Positions 34,998 to 43,520 of a DNA stretch of 64,000 nucleotides are shown here, one piece after another. Within the stretch, counting starts at the first letter, position 1. Every line of letters starts with the position of its first letter. The stretch lies in assembly GCA_965214635.1 (NCBI GenBank), contig OZ243964.1, positions 434,001-498,000 on the forward strand, written 5' to 3'. The stretch is from Bin90 sp965214635 (lineage in GTDB: Bacteria; Chloroflexota; Dehalococcoidia; Lucifugimonadales; JADFKI01). The translations under genes and the position numbers were made by a program. Below the pieces are notes generated by a model, which was not told the origin of the DNA, did no database searches, and saw only the letters and a list, made by a program, of their open reading frames with translations.

Positions 34998-36494
34998 CTA
35001 CGCCAGATTGGACACCAGCCGCACCAGCGTGCGGACGGGGACGCCCGTTGCGCCCTTCACCGTATAGCCCTTCGTGCCGCGCGCCCGAGCCGTGCCTGCA
35101 ATGTCTAGGTGGACCCACTCCGCCCCGTCGTTGAACTCCCCAATGATCAGTGCGCCCGTGATAGAGCCTGCGCCGCGACCGCCCGTGTTCTTGATGTCCG
35201 CAATGTCGCTGCGATACTGCTCTTTGTAGTCGTCGTACATTGGTAACGGCCACACTCGCTCGCCCACTGCTTCCCCTGCCGCGATAACCTGCTCGGTGAA
35301 CGCATCGCCGTTGCCAAATGCGCCCATGCACTTGTCCCCAAGCGCCACGGACATCGCGCCCGTCAGAGTCGCCACATCTACGATGCGCCTGATTCCCATT
35401 GAGCGCGCATAGCACATAGCATCCGCGAGCACCAGTCTGCCCTCTGCATCGGTGTTATCTATCTCAATCGTCTTGCCGTTCATGGCGCGCACCACATCGC
35501 CCGGGCGCTGCGCTTTGCCGCTGGGCATGTTCTCGGTCGCCGGCACGATTGCGGTAACATTGATGTGCGGTTTGAGCTGCCCTATCGCCTGCATCGCGGC
35601 TATGACAGCAGCCCCGCCCGACATGTCGCCCTTCATCGTGGACATCCCGACCGCATTCTTGATGTCCAGCCCTCCGCTGTCGAAGGTGATGCCTTTGCCC
35701 AACAGCCCGATGTTGTTGTCCGGGTTGTCTGGGTCGCCTGCGTAACGCATGATGATGAACTTCGGCGGTTCGTCGCTGCCCTGCGCCACACCAAGCATTG
35801 CCCCCATTTCGAGCGCCTCCATCCGCGCCCGTTCCAGCACTTCCAGCTTAACGCCGCACGACTGTGCCACTGCCAGCGCCTGTTCAGCCATGTGCGATGG
35901 CGTCATGGTGTTAGCGGGTTCGTTTGCCATGTCGCGGCACAGGTTGACCGCATCTGCGATGACGACGCCCGTATTTACGCCATCTTGCATTGCCTCTACC
36001 TTGCTGCCATCGAATTCCACGATGTCCAGTTCATCGAGGTTGCTCGCGTCGCTGTCGGACTTATACTTGTCGAAACGATATAGCCCCATCACGATGCCCT
36101 CGGCGAGCGCTTGTGCCGCTTCTTTTGGGTCTATGCCGCCGATGCCTGCGCCATGCGTGATAGTGGCGGCGCGCTTGACGCCGATGCTCCGCAGCCGGCG
36201 CGCACTTGCAGCAGACACGCTGCGGATGCCGTCCAAGTCTAGGGACTGTGCAGCGCCAAGCCCCGCTACCAGCACACGCTTGGGCGTAATCTTCCCCAAG
36301 CTGTGAATCAGCGTCAGTTCGCCGCGCTTGCCCGTGATTTCGCCGTCTTCAATCAGCGCCTTGATTGCGCCTTCCAGCGCCGTATCGACTGCTCCCGTTG
36401 CGCCGCCGGGCGACTTAACGCCATCGAAAAGGTTCACCACTACCGCATCCAGATCTTGCTCAGCGATGTTTCCTGTTCTTACTTTGATGTCCAC
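34998..36494 (-). CDS. pepA: Leucyl aminopeptidase (M17)
   Basis: A cytosolic two-zinc aminopeptidase with 498 residues from my chosen start. I place the start at GTG 36494 because GGGGAGG lies just upstream and the protein then opens with the expected DIKVRTGNI strand; the frame runs 43 codons further. The catalytic domain shows GLLGKGITFDSGGLDIK (metal Lys and Asp), NTDAEGRL (the M17 signature) and DVATLTGAM. The N-terminal macro-like domain is also present. It removes N-terminal amino acids in peptide turnover. Divergent from a HemL-like gene. Confidence 0.94.
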   Translation of the reverse strand: MDIKVRTGNIAEQDLDAVVVNLFDGVKSPGGATGAVDTALEGAIKALIEDGEITGKRGELTLIHSLGKITPKRVLVAGLGAAQSLDLDGIRSVSAASARRLRSIGVKRAATITHGAGIGGIDPKEAAQALAEGIVMGLYRFDKYKSDSDASNLDELDIVEFDGSKVEAMQDGVNTGVVIADAVNLCRDMANEPANTMTPSHMAEQALAVAQSCGVKLEVLERARMEALEMGAMLGVAQGSDEPPKFIIMRYAGDPDNPDNNIGLLGKGITFDSGGLDIKNAVGMSTMKGDMSGGAAVIAAMQAIGQLKPHINVTAIVPATENMPSGKAQRPGDVVRAMNGKTIEIDNTDAEGRLVLADAMCYARSMGIRRIVDVATLTGAMSVALGDKCMGAFGNGDAFTEQVIAAGEAVGERVWPLPMYDDYKEQYRSDIADIKNTGGRGAGSITGALIIGEFNDGAEWVHLDIAGTARARGTKGYTVKGATGVPVRTLVRLVSNLA

Positions 36495-36550
36495 AATGCC
36501 TCCCCTGTGTTGAACCCGAGCCTGTTCATCTAGCGCTAGGGTTCGTCGAT

Positions 36551-36595
36551 TTGTGCCATATTGATGCATCATATAATACCCTACTTTGTTATAAT
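36551..36595 (+). promoter_or_regulatory. Divergent promoter region with two TATAAT boxes
   Basis: Perfect TATAAT hexamers occur at 36572-36577 and 36590-36595. The first has a TTGTGC at 36551-36556 with a short 15-base spacer. The second has no clear -35 but would start transcription at about 36602, exactly where a structured leader begins. Confidence 0.4.
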
Positions 36596-36602
36596 CGGGG
36601 CG

Positions 36603-36668
36603 CGAGTCCGCATATGAGTTCATTCGGCAATTCTGCCTACGGCAGGCAAACGCATCCCTCCGGACTCG
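36603..36668 (+). promoter_or_regulatory. Possible structured 5' leader RNA
   Basis: An 8-bp perfect outer stem (36603-36610 with 36661-36668) closes a domain that holds an inner hairpin CTGCC-TAC-GGCAG (36633-36645). The element begins about where transcription from the TATAAT at 36590 would start, and lies about 85 bases before the HemL-like gene. It matches no riboswitch class I recognise. Confidence 0.3.
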
Positions 36669-36754
36669 GGACGATGCTGAGCGGAGTTCGTGCTTTTAGT
36701 TTTGACTACAAACTTTGACAGGCATACAGACACAGGCATAAGGGGGTAATACAA

Positions 36755-38041
36755 GTGGCAGAGCGCAGCATATCGGCAGCGGAAAGCGAACTAATCCGCA
36801 AAGCGCACAAATTCATGCCCGGCGGCAGCCTCGGGAACATCGGCAGGGACATCGTCATCAGCGAGGGGAAGGCAGGGCGTGTCCGCGACATAAGCGGCAA
36901 CGAATATGTGGACTTCCTGCTCGGGTCGGGCCCCATGCTCATCGGGCACGCACACCCGGAAGTTACAGATGTCGTGCGCGAGCAGATCGCCAAGGGCACC
37001 ACATTTTTCGCCAACAACGATCAAGCCATCCTGCTCGCCGAGCAGATTGTGGACGCTGTGCCATGCGCCGAACAGGTGCGGTTCAGCAGCAGTGGCACGG
37101 AGGCGACGCTGTATGCGCTGCGAACCGCCCGTGCATATCGCAGGCGCGACAAGATCCTCAAGTTCGAGGGCGGCTATCACGGCATGCACGACTATGCGCT
37201 GATGAGCATGTCCCCGACAAACCCACAGCCGTTCCCCCATCCTACCCCCGACTCGGCTGGCATTCCTCGCTCGGTGCAGGATGAGGTGCTGATTGCGCCG
37301 TTCAACGACATCGAGGCGACATCGGCAACCATTGCCGCACATCACGACGAACTCGGCGCAGTCATCGTAGAGCCGTTCCAACGGCTGTTGCCGCCCAAGC
37401 CCGGCTTCTTGCAAGGGCTTCGCGATGTTACGGCGCAGTACGGCATCCCGCTCATCTTCGATGAAGTGGTAACTGGCTTCCGCTTCGCATACGGCGGGGC
37501 GCAGGAGCTTTACGGCGTGCAGCCCGACCTCTGTTCGCTAGGCAAGGTCATCGCCGGCGGATTTCCCCTGTCCGCCGTGGCTGGCAAGGCGGAGTTCATG
37601 ACGCATTTCGACGCATCATCAGTTGGTAGCGATGAGTTTATGCCGCAAATCGGCACGCTGAGCGGCAACCCCGTAGCAGCGGCGGCGGGCATAAAGACGC
37701 TGGAAATCCTGCGTCGCGAGGGCGCCTACGAGCGCATATTCGCCACCGGACACCGCCTCATGAGCGAGCTGCAGCGCATGCTCGATGAGGCTGAACTGCC
37801 GGCAAAGGTGGTCGGCGAAGCGCCTCTGTTCGATGTGTTCTTCACCGACCAAGACATCACCGACTATCGCTCCACTCTCGGCGCTGACAAGCAGATGATG
37901 GCGCGCTTCAACGCGTTGCTGCTGGAACGCGGCGTCCTCAAAGGCGACAGCAAGTTCTATGTGTCGCTAGCGCACACATCTGCGGATGTGCAGCACACAC
38001 TTGACGCATTCGCATCCGCAATCGACGAGCTGAAGCAGTAA
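36755..38041 (+). CDS. Class III aminotransferase, HemL-like
   Basis: A 428-residue PLP enzyme related to glutamate-1-semialdehyde 2,1-aminomutase. It shows HKFMPGGSLGN, GNEYVDFLLGSGPMLIGHAHP, FSSSGTEATLYALR, FEGGYHGMHDY, the cofactor segment IFDEVVTGFR, the PLP lysine in SLGKVIAGGFPLSAVAG, and GTLSGNPVAAAAG. True HemL is usually encoded near tetrapyrrole genes and has a stricter motif set. Here no heme gene is close, so a related aminotransferase or aminomutase acting on another amino or keto acid is at least as likely. Likely monocistronic, with a structured leader. Confidence 0.85.
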   Translation: MAERSISAAESELIRKAHKFMPGGSLGNIGRDIVISEGKAGRVRDISGNEYVDFLLGSGPMLIGHAHPEVTDVVREQIAKGTTFFANNDQAILLAEQIVDAVPCAEQVRFSSSGTEATLYALRTARAYRRRDKILKFEGGYHGMHDYALMSMSPTNPQPFPHPTPDSAGIPRSVQDEVLIAPFNDIEATSATIAAHHDELGAVIVEPFQRLLPPKPGFLQGLRDVTAQYGIPLIFDEVVTGFRFAYGGAQELYGVQPDLCSLGKVIAGGFPLSAVAGKAEFMTHFDASSVGSDEFMPQIGTLSGNPVAAAAGIKTLEILRREGAYERIFATGHRLMSELQRMLDEAELPAKVVGEAPLFDVFFTDQDITDYRSTLGADKQMMARFNALLLERGVLKGDSKFYVSLAHTSADVQHTLDAFASAIDELKQ

Positions 38042-38693
38042 CGTCCCTCGCTGCCATAACTCCATCGTTCCTGCTCACCTGCTCTCCATTTCGCACCTAG
38101 CCGAGCTTCACCCACTCTGTCTGGGAAAAACGAGAATGGAGCGCGGGTGGCATTGCGCTGATGCGCTTCCGAACGCATACGTCGGCGACCTGCCGAGCGT
38201 GGGCTGCCGCATTTCCATATCCCCACTTTCATGCCGAGTCTTTCCGAAGCGGTACACCACTTGGAGCGCGCCTCACACCTGCGATTAGTTGTTCTAGTGT
38301 GATGCACCGCTTGGCTGCGCCATATCGCAATCGCCTTGCCTTAGCCATTGTCGCATGCGAACTTGTGCTGCCTATCGCTGTTACGCTTTTCGCAATTCTG
38401 GGCTGCGTTTTGAGAAAACCTGATTCCATTAAGCACAATCTGTTGAGGTGCTTTATCAGAACTTCCCATAAATATAGGGCAAAATCTTACTTGACTAATA
38501 TCCGCAACTCGCAATAGCGTTTTATAAACGACAAAAATTTCGTACTCGTGCCTCTCCGTAGATGTCAAGGAGGAATAGTGCCAAAAGCTTGCGTTGACCG
38601 AATATCCACATAGCGAACGCACAGGCACCGCTCCTGACTGAACGGGTTCGATTTGACGGCTTTCAAAGCATATCTTTAGATTGAGGTGATTTA
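38042..38693. other. Gene-free spacer
   Basis: About 650 bases between two plus-strand genes. Open frames on both strands (for example 38161-38517) lack ribosome-binding sites and known patterns. The right third is AT-rich and probably holds the promoter of the following gene; a TTGACT is at 38491-38496 but has no good -10 partner. No terminator with a T-run is obvious. Confidence 0.4.
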
Positions 38694-39530
38694 ATGAAGC
38701 TTGGGACAACGACTATTAACATTGTCAGCGATGGCACTTTTATGATGGACGGCGGATGCCTGTTTGGGCAGATTCCGAAGTCCGAATGGGAACTTCGCAT
38801 CAAGCCCGACCGCCGCAACCGCATTAGGCTCGGACTCAACTGCATGCTCGTACAGACACCCAACCTGAACATCCTCGTGGACAGCGGCGTAGGCTCCAAA
38901 CGCCAAGACAAGATGAAAGAGCAGATACGGCTCAATGGCAATAAGCTCCTCAAGGCGCTCAAGGCACAGGGCATCACTGCCAGAGACATTGATGTGGTCA
39001 TCCTGAGCAACCTGCATTACGACCACTGCGGCGGGTGCACCAAGCTGGATAGGTCCGGCACGCCCGTTCCAACCTTCCCGAAGGCGCGCTATCTCGTCCA
39101 AAAGAGCAGTTGGGAGCAGGCTCTTTCCCCGAGTGAGCGCTTCAAGGATGTGTTCCACCCCGATGATTTCATTCCCCTCTATGAGCGTGACATGATGGAG
39201 TTCGTGGATGACGACTACGAAGTCATCCCGGGGATGTCGGTGCGCGTAACCAACGGGCCTTCTGCGGGACATCAGATTGTGCTGGTCGAGCGCGGCAGCG
39301 AAAAGATAGCCTTTGTCAGCGACCTCATCCCTACACCGCACCATCTCCCGCTCCCCTACATCCCCGCCATGCACGAATACCCAAATGAAACGCTCGACAG
39401 AAAACGCGAGTTCATAGAGATGGCAATCGAAGGCGGCTGGCTGGTCATATTTGGACACGCCAATGAGCAGTCTGCGGGCTACATCAAGCAGAAAAACGGC
39501 GCTGTGCACCTGCTACCTGTGGAGGTGTAG
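38694..39530 (+). CDS. Metallo-beta-lactamase fold protein, lactonase-like
   Basis: A 278-residue protein with the layout of AHL-lactonase/MBL-type enzymes. It has an opening strand pair, ILVDSGVG (62-67 region), then SNLHYDHCGG (105-114), GHQIVLVE near residue 198, FVSDLIPTPHH and a C-terminal FGHANEQ. The usual first histidine of H-x-H-x-D-H is Asn106 here; His108, Asp110 and His111 are kept. That may weaken one zinc site. It has a modest AGGTGA ribosome-binding site, stands alone, and is followed by a strong terminator. The substrate is unknown. Confidence 0.85.
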   Translation: MKLGTTTINIVSDGTFMMDGGCLFGQIPKSEWELRIKPDRRNRIRLGLNCMLVQTPNLNILVDSGVGSKRQDKMKEQIRLNGNKLLKALKAQGITARDIDVVILSNLHYDHCGGCTKLDRSGTPVPTFPKARYLVQKSSWEQALSPSERFKDVFHPDDFIPLYERDMMEFVDDDYEVIPGMSVRVTNGPSAGHQIVLVERGSEKIAFVSDLIPTPHHLPLPYIPAMHEYPNETLDRKREFIEMAIEGGWLVIFGHANEQSAGYIKQKNGAVHLLPVEV

Positions 39531-39571
39531 GCGTAGACAAGGTTGGCAGTCCCATCGCCGCAAACTAATCG

Positions 39572-39610
39572 ATAGAGGCGCACCTGCGAATTAGGTGCGC
39601 CTCTATTTTC
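39572..39610 (+). terminator. Rho-independent terminator between convergent genes
   Basis: A perfect 14-bp stem (39572-39585 with 39593-39606) has a 7-base loop and is followed by a TTTT tract. It terminates the lactonase-like gene and may also serve mtaB from the other side. Confidence 0.88.
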
Positions 39611-39657
39611 GTCCCGAGATGCCGCTAGCCTTGTTAGTCGCCCAGCGCTTTTTGCGC

Positions 39658-41040
39658 CTATTGGGTTCGCATGTGCGGTTCGGCTTCCACATCATTGTTA
39701 CTCACCGACACCAGCGTTGTGGGGGTGATGGTGTTCAGCAGGTTGCGGTTACTGTGCGCACTTACACGAATGTAGTTACCCGTCAGCCCCGACCATTGAG
39801 GCACATCGGAGAGTGCGCCGCAGTCATCAGTGTCCCCATCCGAGAGCCTTCCGTTCCCCTGCCCTGTTCGGCTCTCCCACAGCACATCGTGCGTTGAACC
39901 GAGCTGTGCTATGCGGAACGCCCTGCGCTGCGCATCCGCAAGCGCAAGCAATGTGCGCATCCGGCGGGCTTTCACATCCGGCCGGACATGCTCCCCAAAG
40001 TGCGCTGCACTTGTGGCGGGGCGCACAGAGTACGGGAACGCATGCATGTCCGAAAACGCCATCCGCTCGCATAGCGCATATGTTGCTTGAAAATCTGCGT
40101 CCGTCTCCCCGGGGAAGCCCACGATGACATCAGCGGTAACGCCGACATTCGGCAGCGCATCCCGGATGCGCTCCACCGCCGCAGCATACTCCGCCGCAGT
40201 ATAGCGTCGTCTCATCCGTTTCAGCACCGCATCGCTGCCCGATTGTAGCGGCAGGTGGAAGTGTGGGCATAGCCGCTTATCGTTCCACAAGCGCAGCAGC
40301 TCGCCGCTGATTTCCTGCGGCTGCAACGATGACACGCGCAGCCTAGCTATGGTGGTGCAATCCAGTATGCGCTCAATGAGACGCACCAGCGACATCGCCT
40401 CCCACTCGAAGCCATATGAGCCAAGCTGCGTGCCGGTCAGCGCCACTTCCTTGTAGCCCTGTGAGGACAGGCGGTTGATCTCCCCCACGATGGCGTCCAC
40501 AGGGATGCTGCGTTCCCGCCCGCGCACCTTTGGCACGATGCAGTAGGCGCAAACCTGATTGCAGCCCTCTTGTATCTTGACCATTGCGCGTGTGCGTCCG
40601 ATGCGCTGCGCCTGTGCGCTCGCATCGTCGCCTGTGGCGCATGGCACGATGGGTTCTCTGCGATGTTCCAGCACTCTGCGAACCAGCGCAGGCTTGGCGT
40701 CGTTGCCAAGCACTAGGTCTATGCCGTCGATGCGGTGCAGGTCATCAGCGGCGCGTTGTGCGTAGCAGCCCGTGGCGACTATCGTTGCATCGGGGTTGCG
40801 GCGGTGCGCAGAGCGCAGAGATTGGCGCGCCTTGCGATCCGCCACATGCGTAACCGTGCAGCTGTTCACCACATACACATCTGCCGCCTCGTCCTCTCCG
40901 ACCTGTCGCATTCCTGCGCGTGTGAACTGCCGCACGAGCGCCAGCGTATCCGCTTGATTCAGCTTGCAGCCATGCGTTTCGATGGCGAATGTGGTCGGGT
41001 GCACGGTAATCTCGGGCTTCGCGCCACTCGCATTAGGCAA
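39658..41040 (-). CDS. mtaB: tRNA t6A37 methylthiotransferase MtaB
   Basis: A radical SAM enzyme that adds a methylthio group to t6A37 in tRNAs. The N-terminal UPF0004 domain has cluster cysteines Cys25, Cys61 and Cys92. The radical SAM motif is Cys160-x3-Cys164-x2-Cys167 in EGCNQVCAYC. HFHLPLQSGSD, GVTADVIVGFPGETD and FPYSVRPAT are as in the MtaB/MiaB family. The 460 residues end with a TRAM-like region carrying an Asp/Gly-rich insert around 395-415. MtaB fits better than MiaB from the ETHGCKLNQAD opening. The threonylcarbamoyl-AMP synthase for its t6A substrate is in this window. Confidence 0.9.
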   Translation of the reverse strand: MPNASGAKPEITVHPTTFAIETHGCKLNQADTLALVRQFTRAGMRQVGEDEAADVYVVNSCTVTHVADRKARQSLRSAHRRNPDATIVATGCYAQRAADDLHRIDGIDLVLGNDAKPALVRRVLEHRREPIVPCATGDDASAQAQRIGRTRAMVKIQEGCNQVCAYCIVPKVRGRERSIPVDAIVGEINRLSSQGYKEVALTGTQLGSYGFEWEAMSLVRLIERILDCTTIARLRVSSLQPQEISGELLRLWNDKRLCPHFHLPLQSGSDAVLKRMRRRYTAAEYAAAVERIRDALPNVGVTADVIVGFPGETDADFQATYALCERMAFSDMHAFPYSVRPATSAAHFGEHVRPDVKARRMRTLLALADAQRRAFRIAQLGSTHDVLWESRTGQGNGRLSDGDTDDCGALSDVPQWSGLTGNYIRVSAHSNRNLLNTITPTTLVSVSNNDVEAEPHMRTQ

Positions 41041-41418
41041 ATTACTAACCTCGTCGTCCCCGAAAAATCAATGCTCTGTACTCGCTGCAAGACAGAGTTT
41101 CCGCCACTAATGGCGCATCCAATCCGCAAGCAGCATCGCTCATATGAACAATCCATCGCCTGTGCTTGCGCCGATAAGGGCGAGATAGGTTGTGATATTA
41201 TAGAAACGCCTCATTGGTGCGGTCAATGTTATCACCGACCGTTAAGCTTCCATCTAATTCCTGTTTAGCGGGACTTGCACCGTGTAATTATGGCTGCTCA
41301 CGCTAGGTTTGCGATCGATATTCTTCGTTCTCTATGTTCTCTGTGTGAGAGGACATATTGCCAAACTCAATGCGAGCGTTGGAATCCAAACTGGTAATAG
41401 GCAAAATCTACGGGATGC
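41041..41418. other. Divergent spacer, no gene seen
   Basis: About 380 bases between mtaB (minus) and an uncharacterised plus-strand gene. I find no RNA gene and no convincing frame. Promoters for both sides must lie here, but I see no strong hexamer pair. Confidence 0.35.
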
Positions 41419-41928
41419 ATGTTTGATATGCAAGACAAAGACTGGATTGAGCGTGCTCGCAGTATGGTGGCATACCATGCGGAGGCGTTGGACTTCATCC
41501 GCCGTGCTGCGCTGCCAGTGTTGTTTGACGATGCGGATGTGCGGATGCTCACCCGTCTGTGGATCGAAGCCGACGAGCTAGACGATATGCTGATGACGCA
41601 CCTCAGCGAACTGAACGATTCGCTCATAGGCGGCGCTGGCGCTCTTGACGCATCGCGCGGCGTCTCTCAGCGCCCGTCTGCCGTCTCTGGGCTGACGGAT
41701 TTTCCGGCTGAAATTAGCGCTTTCTTCGAGTGCAACTGGTCGCTGGTGTGGGTAGGTGAGCGTGCTGTCGTCGTAACACTGGAACTCGATGTTGCGGCAG
41801 GCGTCTTCCATGCATACACTCGCGGCACCAAATCCTGCACAGAAGCCCGTATCGGCTACCCAATAACCGCGAACTCCCTGCAAGACGCACTCGCCGACAC
41901 ATTCGTCGCCGAAGCCACGGCGCTCTAA
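41419..41928 (+). CDS. Uncharacterised protein
   Basis: A 169-residue protein I do not recognise. The N-terminal 70 residues are predicted helical and acidic (DDADVRMLTRLW, ADELDDMLMTHLSELND). A short polar linker follows, then about 75 residues with alternating hydrophobic strands (WSLVWVGERAVVVTLELDV) and a C-terminal helix. There is no signal peptide or membrane segment. Met1 or Met4 could be the start. Lack of overlap with any better frame and good codon pattern support it as real, but evidence is limited. Confidence 0.55.
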   Translation: MFDMQDKDWIERARSMVAYHAEALDFIRRAALPVLFDDADVRMLTRLWIEADELDDMLMTHLSELNDSLIGGAGALDASRGVSQRPSAVSGLTDFPAEISAFFECNWSLVWVGERAVVVTLELDVAAGVFHAYTRGTKSCTEARIGYPITANSLQDALADTFVAEATAL

Positions 41929-42222
41929 AGCCAATATCCCTACCCTGCGCCACTGCTGCTTTTGCTGTATCAAAATCCTTACCTCGCCATTCCCGTGAAA
42001 CATATACGGCAATCTAGGCTAACGCAGTTCCACGCCTTCTAGACTACGAGCACATACAAGCAACGCTCGAAAAGTGTAGTATCATATTCATACGCTAGAT
42101 TTATCGCGAACCCGACAGGTTTCGGCTCCGAAAGATTTTCATATCAACCGGGCGCTTAAGGGGCGCCATGCGCCTAAACCTCAATCGCCCGAACATTTCA
42201 ACGAATTTGGAGCATACTCAAA

Positions 42223-43464
42223 ATGAACAACCGAGTCGTCATAACCGGCATCGGCATTGTCAGCCCGCTGGGGCTAGACCGCGAATCCACTTGGCAGGCG
42301 CTGGTGTCCGGCAAATCCGGCTGCGACACCATCACTTCGTTTGACCCCACCGGCTTTCAGACCACCATCGCCGCAGAGGTCAAGGGCTTCGAGCCGGAAG
42401 CCATCGTGGGCAGAAAGCAGGCGCGCCGAATGGATCGCTTCGTTCAGCTCGCAGCCGCTGCGTCAATCGAAGCCGTGGAGCACGCAGGCTTCAGCATCAC
42501 CGACGAAAACCGCACCCGCGTGTCTGTGATGGTTTCCAGTGGCATCGGTGGCATCATCACCCTGTCCCAGCAGGTTGGCGTGCTGAACAGCCGCGGGCCG
42601 TCCCGCATCAGCCCTTTCCTCGTCCCGATGATGTTGCCCGATATGGCTTCGGGACAGGTGTCCATAATGCTCGGCGCAAAGGGGCAGAACTTCTCCACAG
42701 TGTCCGCCTGTTCCAGCGGCGCGGACGCCATCGGACAGGCGCTTGAAGCCTTGCAGCAGTCCGATGCGGATGTGGTGCTTGCGGGCGGCGCTGAGGCGGC
42801 TATATGCCCCATTGGGGTTGCGGGCTTCAACGCTTGCCAAGCCCTGTCCAAGCGCAACGACAATCCATCAGCGGCGTCGCGTCCGTTTGATGCGGAGCGC
42901 GACGGCTTCGTTATGGGTGAGGGCGCAGCCGTGCTTGTGATGGAAACGCTGCACAACGCAATCAGCCGCGGTGCCTCTCCCATCGCCGAAGTGGTGGGCT
43001 ACGGCAGCACCGCTGACGCCAACCACATCACGCAGCCTGCGCCGGAGGGTGAAGGCGCAGCCCGCGCGATGAATATAGCCATCCGCAAGGCAGGATTGCA
43101 GCCCGACGAAATCGACTATGTGAACGCACACGGCACTTCCACACCGCTCAACGACAAGTACGAGACAATGGCAATGAAGGGCGTATTCGACGAGGGTGCG
43201 TACAACATTCCCATCAGCTCCACGAAGTCGATGACCGGGCATCTGCTCGGTGCAAGCGGCGCGATCGAAGCCGCCATATCCGCCCTCGCAATCGCTGAAC
43301 AGACCATCCCGCCGACCATCAACCTGCATAACCCAGACCCTGAGTGCGACCTAAACTACACGCCTAACAATGCCCAACAAACGCCCATACGCGCTGCTAT
43401 GAGCAATTCCTTCGGCTTCGGCGGACATAACGCCTCACTCACATTCCAACGATACGAAGAGTAG
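42223..43464 (+). CDS. fabF: Beta-ketoacyl-ACP synthase II
   Basis: FabF condenses malonyl-ACP with acyl-ACP in fatty acid elongation. The 413-residue length is typical. The catalytic triad is present: Cys163 in VSACSSGADAIG, a His in NAHGTSTPLND and a His in TGHLLGASGAIEA. The C-terminal NSFGFGGHNASL motif is intact. The usual neighbours acpP, fabD and fabG are absent here; recJ follows after 56 bases. Confidence 0.95.
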   Translation: MNNRVVITGIGIVSPLGLDRESTWQALVSGKSGCDTITSFDPTGFQTTIAAEVKGFEPEAIVGRKQARRMDRFVQLAAAASIEAVEHAGFSITDENRTRVSVMVSSGIGGIITLSQQVGVLNSRGPSRISPFLVPMMLPDMASGQVSIMLGAKGQNFSTVSACSSGADAIGQALEALQQSDADVVLAGGAEAAICPIGVAGFNACQALSKRNDNPSAASRPFDAERDGFVMGEGAAVLVMETLHNAISRGASPIAEVVGYGSTADANHITQPAPEGEGAARAMNIAIRKAGLQPDEIDYVNAHGTSTPLNDKYETMAMKGVFDEGAYNIPISSTKSMTGHLLGASGAIEAAISALAIAEQTIPPTINLHNPDPECDLNYTPNNAQQTPIRAAMSNSFGFGGHNASLTFQRYEE

Positions 43465-43520
43465 CGCACCGTCATGCGCATTATGCACCCTGCGCCACAA
43501 TCCAAACCGAAACGCTAGAT

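Noticed and set aside
36755..38041. Naming this gene hemL
   Set aside because: The family is right, but no tetrapyrrole gene is near and HemL-like aminotransferases with other roles are common. I left the symbol empty.
38161..38517. 118-codon plus-strand frame in the large spacer
   Set aside because: It contains a hydrophobic stretch but has no ribosome-binding site and no recognisable similarity. It is compatible with chance.
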